A stretch of 64,000 bases of DNA from Thunnus maccoyii. Lineage: Eukaryota > Chordata > Actinopteri > Scombriformes > Scombridae. Shown in pieces: positions 23,228 to 33,755 of this stretch (position 1 is the stretch's first letter; each line of letters begins with the position of its first letter). Location: assembly GCF_910596095.1 (NCBI RefSeq), contig NC_056537.1:637074-701073 (forward strand). Direction: 5' to 3'. A program made the translations under genes and the position numbers. Below the pieces are notes generated by a model, which was given only the letters and a program-made list of their open reading frames with translations, ran no database searches and was not told the origin of the DNA.

Positions 23228-26200
23228 ATGGAGTCGGTCCTGAACCCGCCGCCGCAGTTCGTAGAAAACTCCTATAAAAGTAAGTAAACACGGTGCAGAA
23301 GGTGTAAACATGAAGCTCGCGCACAGGTGAGCCTTAACGTGCTGACCTATGACCCCCTTCACCTGCAGTGACTGAGGAGGACGTGAAGAGGCTGATTGAG
23401 TTCAGAGCATCTAACGAGGCTCTGTTCACCGGGAAGAGGAACTCTGCCAAGATAGCCTGGAGGTATGAAGAGTTAACCTGAGGGACAGGTGTGTCCATAG
23501 TAACAGCAGTCAGGTTTCCATAGTAACAGCAATGTAATCATCCCTCCTGTTCATACTGCTGCAGGTGGAAGTATAGTAACAAAAAGAGGAACTTTGGCAC
23601 TAAAAAAGACTGTAACGTTGAAAGATATCTACTTGATTTGACTCATTTGGACGCTGAAGCTTCATATTAGCTTCAGATAAACTGTTGTACAGCTGCTCTG
23701 TGTCGGACCAGGTCACAGAGTCGATGTTTGATGCTTCCTTCACCTGTAAACCAGCTGCTGCGTCCTCAGATGTGTTGTATCTGATCTTTGTTGGTAATTT
23801 GCCGTCTACAGTGTGGAACCCAGAACGCTAGTTTGCTGAAACACGGGTTCAGTCTGACTCTCTGTGGCGTTGATAGACTGTATGTTCTGAATGTGAACTG
23901 GTCACCAGTTCTAACGTGCATTATGAAGGGATCTTCTAATGGTCAGTATGAACAGGAGGAATAATTACAGCTTTAATGTTCATTTGGACTCCTGACTGAC
24001 TGTTGTTTGAAGACACAGACGCTTGTGAACTCGTCCTTTTTTTAAACTTGTGTTGGTGAGTTTTCCTCTCAGCTGACCTGCCGTCACCCTCCTCCTGTGT
24101 GTCGCTCAGCACCATCTTAAAAGGCCTCGGCCTGGAGGGGAAGCTGACTGCAGACCAGATCGCCAAAAAGTGGGACAACCTGCGGACAAAATACAAGGTA
24201 ATCTGACTATCAGTGATCTGACGTCGGTAACACAGACTCTTACTTTTAGAAACATTTTTGTTTTCTTCAGAAACTCTTTCTGTGAAGTTTGATCCACTTT
24301 GGATTCTCTGGTTTCATCCTGATGAAGGTCACCTGTTCACGAGCCGCTGAATGTGTTGAGAGGCGTCATGTGACCCTCACAGAGCTGTTAGAGAGAACAT
24401 TACAGCCTCCAGGAGCTGCTGTTTCAGCTCCTCTCATACTGACTGACGTTGATGAAGCTGATGATGATGATGATGATGTCAGCAACGTTCAGCTGCTCGT
24501 GATCAGGTGACGTTCATCCAGAGATTCAACCGGCCAACAGAACGAAGCTCGAAACGTTGTTTTGAGTTTGTTCGCTGTCTCTGCAGGACCTGAAGCAGCC
24601 CTATCAGGGTCAGGACAACCTGGGCGGCGTGGTGGAGTCGTGGCCCTGGTTCCACATCATGGATGAAGCCATGCAGGGTCGTCTCTACAACAGCAACCTG
24701 GTGCTGAGCCCCGACAGCGTCGTCTGCGGCGGCGGCGGCAGCCACCGCGGCAACAGCCAACCCAACCAGAACCAGGAGAACACCGACATCCTGGAGTTCC
24801 TCATCAAAACGGAGATGGAGGACACGGTAGCGGCGGAGGAGGCGGCGGCGGAGGACGACGGGACGGTTCACGCCGAGGCGCCGCCTGCAGAGGGCGTGCC
24901 GATGGGCTGGAGGAGGATGAGCGAGTGTTCCTATAAGAGTACGTAGTAGTATACGACTCGCCGCACTGAGCCTCAACCAGACGCCGCTGTAAGACACTGG
25001 TGGGAAAGTAGCGGCCCGTGGGCCAAATCCGGCCCCCTCGTCGAAAATAGAATGACAAAATAAACCCTGTAAATCACAGTGAACGTCTGGACCGCATCAC
25101 GCTGGTCCAACAGTGTTTGATGCTGACAGGAAGTCTAATAAACCAGTCAGAGGTTTAAGTTTTATTGTCCAATGGTTGGCAGGAAGTCGTCCCTCGCTAC
25201 GAAGTTTAAGGACGTCTGTTCACGGCAGCAGTTTCTTTAATCTGGGATGCGACGTGTTGACCGCCAAGCTCCGCCCAGCTCATTTACATATTATAATCTG
25301 ATCATGGCAGTAGAAGCAGCTGAGAAGGCGTTTTAACAGACACCCACTGATCACATGTTAATAGCAGGTCAGCAGACTCACACGCCACCGCCCGTTTCCC
25401 TCCCGACACGTCAACCAGGAACTCGTCTGTGATGTGTCGTCTCAGTGTGGAGAGTCGAGACTCGTCGTCCTTTAACGCAGAGATTCTCTGATCTGAACAA
25501 ACTAACGTTGATGTTTTTGTTTGTTAGTGTTGAGAAACGTGTCGTCTGTTCTTTTTAATCTGCGTCAACGTGTGAAACTATGAATCACAGTGCAGTGCAG
25601 ACACTTTACTGACACCACGTTCACACGTTTCCTTCTAATGAATCAGAATAGATCCACAAAATAAAACTGTCATCAATTTCATAAGTCAAAAGAAAAATGT
25701 TTATAAATGTTCAATAATTCAGCAAATCTTTGTTTCTCGTCGTCAGTGACGGAACCAGAAACCGAGCGGATGATCAAACTTCGAGCGGCGAATGAGGCGC
25801 TTTTCACCGGCAGGAAACATTCAGCCAAACCGGCCTGGAGGTGAGTTCACATGATCCAGACGGACCAGACCGAGATGAATAACTGACCTGACGGAGGTTT
25901 CTGCTCCCTGCTGAGACGCCACTGAGCATGTGCAGAAACACACGTCTGTTTACAGCTTCCTGTCAGGAACTAAAGGTGTCACAAATATTATCAGGCTGTC
26001 AGTCTCTCCAGAGTTTTTACCACATACATGGAAACCTGCTGTTGTGGCGGCCATTTTTAAAGCAGGCGGCCTCCAGCTTATCAGTAACTGTTAGCCTGTT
26101 GTTGCCTGTTAGCCTGTTGTTGCCTGTTTGCCTGTTGTTGCCTGTTTGCCTGTTGTTGCCTGTTAGCCTGTTAGCCTGTTGTTGCCTGTTAGCCTGTTGT

Positions 26201-29200
26201 TGCCTGTTTGCCTGTTAGCCTGTTGTTGCCTGTTTGCCTGTTGTTGCCTGTTAGCCTGTTAGCCTGTTGTTGCCTGTTAGCCTGTTGTTGCCTGTTAGCC
26301 TGTTGTTGCCTGGTAGCCTGTTAGCCTGTTGTTGCCTGTTAGCATGTTGTTGCCTGTTAGCCTGTTGTTGCCTATTAGCCTGTTGTTGCCTGTTAGCCTG
26401 TTGTTGCCTGTTGTTGCCTGTTAGCCTGTTGTTGCCTGTTAGCTTGTTGTTGCCTGTTGTTGCCTGTTAGCCTGTTGTTGCCTGTTGTTGCCTGTTAGCC
26501 TGTTGTTGCCTGTGTTTGCCTGTTAGCCTGTTGTTGCCTGTGTTTGCCAGTTAGCCTGTTGTTGCCTGTTGTTGCCTGTTAGCCTGTTGTTGCCTGTTAG
26601 CCTGTTAGCCTGTTGTTGCCTATTAGCCTGTTGTTGCCTGTTGTTGCCTGTTAGCCTGTTGTTGCCTATTAGCCTGTTGTTGCCTGTTGTTGCCTGTTAG
26701 CTTGTTGTTGCCTGTTAGCCTGTTGTTGCCTGTTAGCTTGTTGTTGCCTGTTAGCCTGTTGTTGCCTGTTAGCCTGTTGTTGCCTGTTAGCCTGTTGTTG
26801 CCTGTTAGCCTGTTAGCCTGTTGTTGCCTGTTAGCCTGTTAGCCTGTTGTTGCCTGTTAGCCTGTTAGCCTGTTGTTGCCTGTTAGCCTGTTAGCCTGTT
26901 GTATCTGTGGTGTCAGAGCTTATTTCAGTAGTGGTTCTTTTGTCTTGTGTCAGTCGTCATTCGTGCTTTCGATTTAACAGAATCATAAAATCGTTCAGAG
27001 TTGCAGCAAACTGAAGTAAATCGTCGTCTTTGTCACTTTCAACAGACAAATTGTGCACACAAATGATTAATTTGACTATTAATTATTAGTTTTGTTCTCC
27101 TCGTTCCTCCTTTGCTCCATAAAAAATGATCTCAGTGTTTTCATCACCCTGTTTATTCTCTCTGTGACGTCATAACGTCCGTTTCTTCTTTCCTGTTGAC
27201 ACATTTCAAACCTGAACATCCTCACTCATTCCTCCTGCACTCAGCCAGCCAGTCAATCAATCAGCCAGCCAATCAATCAGCCAGCCAGCCAATCAATCAG
27301 CCAGCCAGCCAATCAATCAGCCAGTCAATCAATCAGCCACCCAGTCAATCAGTCAGTCAATCAATCAGCCTACTGGGATGAGTCTCTGATTGAACTGGTT
27401 TGTGTTTTCAGAGCCATCCTGTATGAACTGGGTCTGCAGGGGAAACTGACCACAGACCAGCTGGCCAAGAAGTGGGACAACCTGAAGAGGAGATACAAGG
27501 TGAGTAACCGCCCGCCATCACCTGTAGTGACATCACCGCGTACCAGGTGACCCAACAGAAACACAGTCATTACTCAGATCCAGTTCAGTCACATGATATT
27601 AAAGACAAAAAGGAAAAACGGAAGCTTCAGAGAAACAATCAGCTGTTTTATAGATGATTTGACTATATTGTCATTCGATGTCTGTTAATACAGCAGAAAC
27701 AGCTGTGAACTAATAAACATTCATATCTGCTGACGGCTGCATTATATTCAGTTATTAACAGGTTATTAACTCTTTATATACAAATCTAAAGAACATCTTT
27801 TCCGTCTCCTGCAGGAGCTGAAGTTTCCCGCTCGAGGCGTGGAGACCAACCCCAGCTCCTGGCCCTGGTTCTACCGAATGAACGACGCCATGGAGGGCCG
27901 CTTCGCCGGCGCCGCGCCCATCCTCACGCCCATCGTGGAGGACGAAGACGAAGACTGCGAGCCGCTGTCGCCGACGCCCAAGAAGAGAGCCCGGCGGAGC
28001 CGAGGGGGGATGGCGGAGTTCCTGACGGAGTCGGAGATGGACCTGCTGGTGGACAACGAAGAGAAAAACGGGTCGTCTGCTCTGGGAGAGCTGCACCGCA
28101 TGGCCGAGCTCACGTACAAACGTAAGACACGTCAGACGCTAATGAATGTGGACGCTTTATTTATGAGACATCAGATTCTGTTTGGGATTCATCCTCCATG
28201 AAGCAGATGTGACATTTTAGACTGGATTATTGATCATCTAATGAACCGAGAGGAAGGAAACATCTGTTTAATGTTTTAACTAAATAACTGAAGAAACGTC
28301 TCAGTGACAGTAACGACGCACTCTAGAAAACACAGAGGATGTTCTGATGTTTAAACCTACATCTGACATCACCAGTACGTCCACACTGCACCAGTACGTC
28401 CACACCAGTATGTCCACACCAGTACGTCCACACTGCACCAGTACGTCCACACCATTACATACCAGTACGTCCACATTACACCAGTACGTCCACATTACAC
28501 CAGTACGTCCACACTGCACCAGTACGTCCACACCAGTACGTACCAGTATGTCCACACCAGTACGTACCAGTATGTCCACACTGCACCAGTTAAACTCATG
28601 TTTGCTTCAGTGATCCATCAGGTTAAAAGTCAGTTCAGCCAATCAGAGCAGAGCTTATTAAACTGCAGCAGATTATTGATCTAATCAAAGTAAAACAATC
28701 TGTAGAACATTAAACTGGTTCAGATGAAGATTTGAGACAATTACGACTGAAACTAACGTTTATTTTCATTATCTATGATTCACAGTCTATCAAACGTCAG
28801 ATAATAATAACGTTATAATAACTATTGTATCTTTACTGGTTTCTAACCGTCGTCACAGTGACTGAAGATGACACCAGGAGACTAATTGAGCTGCGAGCTG
28901 CTAACGAGTCTCTGTTCACCGGGAGGAGGAACACCGCCAAGCCGGCCTGGAGGTAAAGAAGCACAAGATAGAACATCTGCACTGATGTTCACATGTTCAG
29001 TCTGTGATCATTAAACCTCTGGAGCTTCATAATCAGTTTAATAAGGTTCCTCTTCATGTGTTTAATGAGATGTTTGACACCACAACAGAGCAGCTGCGTG
29101 GTTATTGTACGTGTGTGTTTATATGATGTTGGTGTTGTTTGGTCTGCAGGGGAATAGTGAAGGAGATGGGTCTGACAGGGAAGATAACACCTGACCAGGT

Positions 29201-32200
29201 CGCCAAGAAGTGGGACAACCTGAAGACCAAATTCAAGGTGACAAACCTTCAGTTTCCAGCCGTCAGGGTCGTGTTACGCTGAGAAGAAGTCGATCATATG
29301 ATGTGTTTAGATGTGTTTACAGCTTGTTAGCAGCTGCAGTGGAAGGAGTTCAAAGTCTGTCGTTACGGATGCACGACGTTATCGACACACATCATCGGTG
29401 TCGGCCTGACTGTGCTTCCCTCCTCGGACGGTTTCACCCCGACGGTCCCGGTGTTTCCTCCGCAGGCTGCACTTCACTCAGCTGCCCGACAGATCAGCTG
29501 CTTCTTCCCGCTTTAACTTGATTAACAAACCGAGGCTAACGTTAGCCGGGAGGCTAGCAGAGGGTTAGCTGGCTGCGCTTCCTTCCGGCCATGCTGCGGC
29601 TAACCCTCCGCTAGCCTCTCAGCTAACGTTAGCCCCGGCTCTCCGTGTGGATCCAACCGGAGCACCGAGCCCCGGTTTGTTATTCAGGTTGGAAGAAGCA
29701 GTGAAGTGCAGCCTGCGGAGGAAACACCAGGACCATCAGGGTGAAACAGTCCGTTGAGGAGCCGCTCTGTTCGGCTGCACAGATAGGAAACCCCTCGGCT
29801 GACAGGATGTACCACTCTGTTTGGGAAAAAAAATCTTTTTGGTTTATAACGGCGGTTGGCAACCAGCGTATCAGGTGCATTACCGCCACCTTCTGGTCCG
29901 GAGTGTGGACCAGAGATTAAATCCTACACATTAATCCTGTCTGTCTAATAAACTCAATGAAAACTCTGCTGCTGCTCCCACTTGACAGGTTCATTAAAGT
30001 TTTAATGCTGAACTCCAGTTTTCCTCAGTTCTTCCTTCATATATTGTCTTTCTTGATCATAATTAGTACAATCTATGCTTGCATGCATAATAAATAGTCT
30101 CCTCAGCCAGCTGGAAAGAACATGTTCATATATCGGCATCGGCCACAATGAGTTGGAAATATCGGCATATCAGATATCGATCCAATATCGTGCATCCGTA
30201 AGATCAGTGAAGTGTTTTCCTTGGTCGGTATTCTCAGTTTTCTTTAAATGATCTCCTGAATGTGACTGAACACTGAAACGCTGCTGGATCATGTGACCTT
30301 CATATATGTTTAAAGTCCCTCCTCTCAGGAACATGTTTGTTCTTCCCTCCGCTGGATGTTTGTCTGCTGAAGGAGGAAAGTTTCTCTGAGCTCAATGGAA
30401 AATCTGATTTTTAAGGGGCGGAGCTACGAGCAGGATGTGACATCACAGCTAGTTTGGAGCCAATCGTTGGTTCAATATTCAGGAAGCTGCAAAAAAAAAA
30501 AAAAAAAAAAAAATACAAAAACTGTAACAAAACATAAAAATTTGACTTGTAGGAACAAAACATCAGCTGATGGGACCAGTGACGAGTCTTAAAGGTTCCT
30601 GGTGTCTGAACGTGGTGGAGAAAACAAAAACTAAACTTCCTCTGCTCCCAGTTTTTAACGTCAGTGTAAACTGATGGTCCAGTTCAGATTATGATTGAAA
30701 CTCGCAGCCAATCAGAGCTCTCCGTCTGTCTCCGTCCCTGCAGGACCTGAAGTTCCCTCCTCGGGGGATGGAGGGCCAGACTAACCCCGCCTCCTGGCCC
30801 TGGTTCCAGCTGATGAGTGACGCTCTGGAGGGGCGTCTGGCGGGGAAAGCTCCCAGAGTGACGCCCATCTGGACCAACGAGGAGGACGCCGTGTTCGGCT
30901 CGTCTCCGCCCGCCGACAGAGACTGTCTGATGGCGGAGAGGAGCAGCGTGTCGGAGCTGGAGAGCATGGTGGGGGGAGACAACACGGAGGCCGATGGCAA
31001 CGTCACCTACATCGACGCCAGCGGGGAGGAGTGTTCGACGCCCTCTGACCTCTCTTATAAGAGTAAGACTGACTCCTCCGAGTGTTCAGTGCATCTGCTG
31101 TCAGTTTGCTGCCCTGCAGGACTTCTAGATTAAATATGTGTTATAATAAAAATAATAATAATACATTGAAAGCAAAAAATGACCTAGTAAAACTATACAC
31201 TACAGTCTCAGTAACTTTATTGCTTCTTTAACTTCATATAAACTCAGCAGCCAACGTCTCTATATGGTTATTAATAGGGATGCACAATATTATCGGTACG
31301 TCATCGGTATCGGCCGATAGAAGCTCTACAATGATAAATTGGTACCGGCGAATTCTGCCGATTATGAGCAGCCGATATGTCTCCTCCTCCTGACTGTGCT
31401 TCCCTCCACGGACGGTTTCACCCCGACGGTCCCGGTGTTTCCTCCGCAGGCTGCACTGATACTTTAACCTGAATAACAAACCGAGGCTAACGTTAGCTGG
31501 GAGGCTAGCAGAGGGTTAGCTGGTTGCGCTTCCTTACGGCCATGCTGCGGCTAACCCTCCGCTAGCCTCTCAGCTAACGTTAGCCCCGGTTTGTTGTTCA
31601 GGTTGGAAGAAGCAGCGGGACCGTCGGGGTGAAACAGTCCGTCGAGGAGCCGCTGTGTTCGGCTGCACAGATAGGAAACCCCTCGGCTGACAGGATGTAC
31701 CATGGTTGGCGACCAAAAACATACGTATGTATATCGGTGTCGACAATTAGCCAGAATGAGTTGGAAATATCGACATATCGGATATCGGTAAAAATATCGT
31801 GCATCCCTGGTTATTAATAATTAAAATGAAAAAGACACGTTAGACTCTTCCATTTAGCAGCTGTGTATTGTCTCTCAGTGACGGACCAGGACACCCGCAG
31901 GATGATTAAACTGCGAGCTGCTAACGAGGTCTTGTTTACCGGAAGGAGAAACGCTGCCAAAGCTGCCTGGAAGTAAGAGCCTGTTGTTGTTGTTTTATGG
32001 ATTCATACTGTAGCTGTAGTTCTATCAGCTGTGTTACAGATGCTGAGTCTCACATCTGTCTGTCTGTCTGTGACTCTCAGAGCCATCCTGAAGGAGCTCG
32101 GCCTGCAGGGGAAAGTCTCCACCTACCAGATGGCCAAGAAATGGGACAATCTGAAGAGGAGATACAAGGTTCAGCAGTCTGATCCAAACATCCGTCTGCA

Positions 32201-32915
32201 GCTGATTAATGATCATCTAATAATTATAATTAATCTGTTTAATGTTTCTGATTGTCAGAGAATCATCTGTTCAACATGTTTCTCCTCCTCTTCTTCCTCC
32301 TCCTCCTCTTCCTCCTCCTCTCAGGATCTGAAGTATCCTCCCGTGGGGATGGAGAGCGTTGCAGACGGCGCCTCCTCCTGGCCGTGGTTTCACCTGATGA
32401 ACGAGGCCATGGAGGGCCGGCTGGCGAGCAGCGCCCCCCTCCTCACCCCCGTCACCCAGGACGACGAGCAGCACCCTGACCCCGCCCCCAGACAGCGGCC
32501 CCGCCCCGCTCCTCCCCCTCCTCCTCCTCCTCCTCCCCCCTCCTCCTCCTCGGACTACGGACAGGAGGCGTTCGGCGACGGCGGCGGCGCGGAGCAGAAC
32601 CAGCGGAGCTCGGAGGCGTGCGACGGGCCGCTGGGAGGCCTGGAGAGGGAGTGGGAGGTGGTGGAGAGGGAGCGGGCGGCGCTGGAGCGAGAGAGGGAGG
32701 TGGTGGAGAGGGAGCGGGCGGCGGTGGAGAGGGAGCGGGCGGCGGTGCAGGCGGAGAGGCTGTGGTTGGACAGAGAGCGGGCGGCGGTGGAGCGGGACAG
32801 AGCCATGGTGGAGCAGGAGAGGGCGGCGCTGGGGAGGGAGAGGGAGGTGCTGGACCAGAGAGCCCTGATGCTGAACTCTGTGGGACACTCCGGACACCTC
32901 AACGCCCTGATGTAG
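23228..32915 (+). CDS. Four tandem Myb/SANT-like modules with C-terminal coiled coil
   Basis: Exons 23228-23279; module 1: 23369-23462, 24110-24197, 24587-24938; module 2: 25747-25840, 27412-27499, 27815-28121; module 3: 28859-28952, 29150-29237, 30744-31062; module 4: 31879-31972, 32081-32168, 32325-32915. All junctions are GT-AG and in frame, giving 782 residues; modules start at 18, 196, 359 and 526. Each module has a 94-nt and an 88-nt exon making a trihelix-like fold (RLIELRAANESLFTGRRN, PAWR, KKWDNLKRRYK), then a variable third exon opening with DLK or ELK and the signature SWPWF..M..AM.GR, an acidic tail, and an SYK or TYK end. Module 4 instead ends in an ERERAAVE-type coiled coil (about 689-770). 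A multi-domain DNA-binding nuclear protein is inferred. No named family is recognised. Gene prediction could split this into several genes, but phase continuity and the lack of stops argue for one. Confidence 0.8.
26090..26900. repeat. Minisatellite of two alternating words
   Basis: About 800 bp in the intron between the first two exons of module 2, built almost wholly from TTGCCTGTTG- and TTAGCCTG-type words (9-bp half units and 18-bp units). The order of words varies along the array. Occasional variants are TTTGCCTG, AGCTTG and CCTATTAG. Confidence 0.93.
27242..27370. repeat. CAGCCAGCCAATCAAT tandem repeat
   Basis: Short array of CAGCCAGC and CAATCAAT words in the same intron, about 40 bp upstream of the second exon of module 2. 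Confidence 0.85.
28368..28590. repeat. CCAGTACGTCCACA-type minisatellite
   Basis: Tandem copies of CCAGTACGTCCACACTGCA and shorter forms in the intron between modules 2 and 3. Short open frames here arise from the repeat. Confidence 0.85.
29365..30199. mobile_element. hAT-like foldback MITE, older copy
   Basis: Lies in the intron between the second and third exons of module 3. The left end ACGGATGCACGA and right end TCGTGCATCCGT are inverted repeats. The interior shares long blocks with the element at 31276-31810, including GACGGTTTCACCCCGACGG and an inverted pair of AGGCTAACGTTAGC-rich arms around 29530-29660. No target-site duplication is evident, so this is an older or rearranged copy. 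No transposase frame. Confidence 0.65.
30490..30512. repeat. Poly(A) tract
   Basis: Run of more than 20 A in an intron of the four-module gene; it may mark the end of a retrotransposed fragment, but nothing recognisable precedes it. Confidence 0.6.
31276..31810. mobile_element. hAT-like foldback MITE with target duplication
   Basis: A 535-bp element in the intron between modules 3 and 4. Termini AGGGATGCACAATATT and AATATCGTGCATCCCT are inverted repeats, and GGTTATTAAT flanks it on both sides (31266-31275 and 31811-31820). hAT elements duplicate 8 bp, so part of this 10-bp match may be chance. The interior is largely palindromic, with about 50-bp arms near 31474-31523 and 31547-31596. It has no coding capacity. 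Confidence 0.8.
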
Positions 32916-33060
32916 ACCGCCAGGCTCCGGGATGTAGACCAGCCACGGTCTGGGATGTAGACCAGCCACGGTCTGGGATGTAGACCGCCAGGCTCCGGGA
33001 TGTAGACCAGCCACGTTATGGGGTGTAGACCGTCGCGCTCCAGGATGTAGACCGTCCCGG
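32905..33060. repeat. ~23-bp minisatellite starting at the stop codon of the four-module gene
   Basis: Five to six units with the core GGGATGTAGACC and GCCACGGTCT. The first GATGTAGACC holds the TAG stop of the four-module gene, and the array continues into the 3' UTR. Confidence 0.85.
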
Positions 33061-33722
33061 CAGGCGAGCTGAGAGCCAAGTGTGGCCGTCGGTCTCCCCA
33101 CAGAGAGCGGAGCTCGCCGGGGACTGACTGGTCCTGCAGGTGGACCCACCTGAGCTGTAGAGCTGCACAATTAATCCGCATTTCACTCGTGATGCTTGTT
33201 TCCATGGTTACCTGAGGTCAGGTGGTGAGAGTTACTCACAGGCAGGTGTCCAGGTGTGGAAACGGTCGACTAGACGAGAATTACTCAAAGTATTTTTATC
33301 AGTTTAGTCTTCGTTTCTCTGAAGTGACGATTTGCTGCTTTTCTGTTTGATATTTTTGTTAATTGAACGTATTTTGATTTTAGACAAAACAAGAAATTCG
33401 AAGACGTCACAGACGTCCATCTTTCAATATTTTTCTGACATTTTATTGATCAAACAATTAATCAATTGAGAAATAATTTATGAATTAATAATGAATTGAT
33501 ACTGAAAATAACAGTTAGTTGCAGCCCTACTCACCAACACAACCACTTCCTGTTCCGCCTCCTTCCAAAACACACATCAGACAACCAACGTATCGATAGA
33601 AGAACGCTGTCACGTCACTTTCAGTTTCCTTCCTTCCTCCTCCTCCTCCTTCTTCTTCTTCTTCTTCTTCTTCTACTTCCTCTTCTTCTTCTTCTACTAC
33701 TACTTCTTCTTCTTCTACTACT

Positions 33723-33755
<33 letters not shown>

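Noticed and set aside
29210-29889. Open frames near 29.2-29.9 kb on both strands
   Set aside because: They lie in the palindromic MITE, have no domain, and recur as broken frames in the copy at 31.3-31.8 kb.
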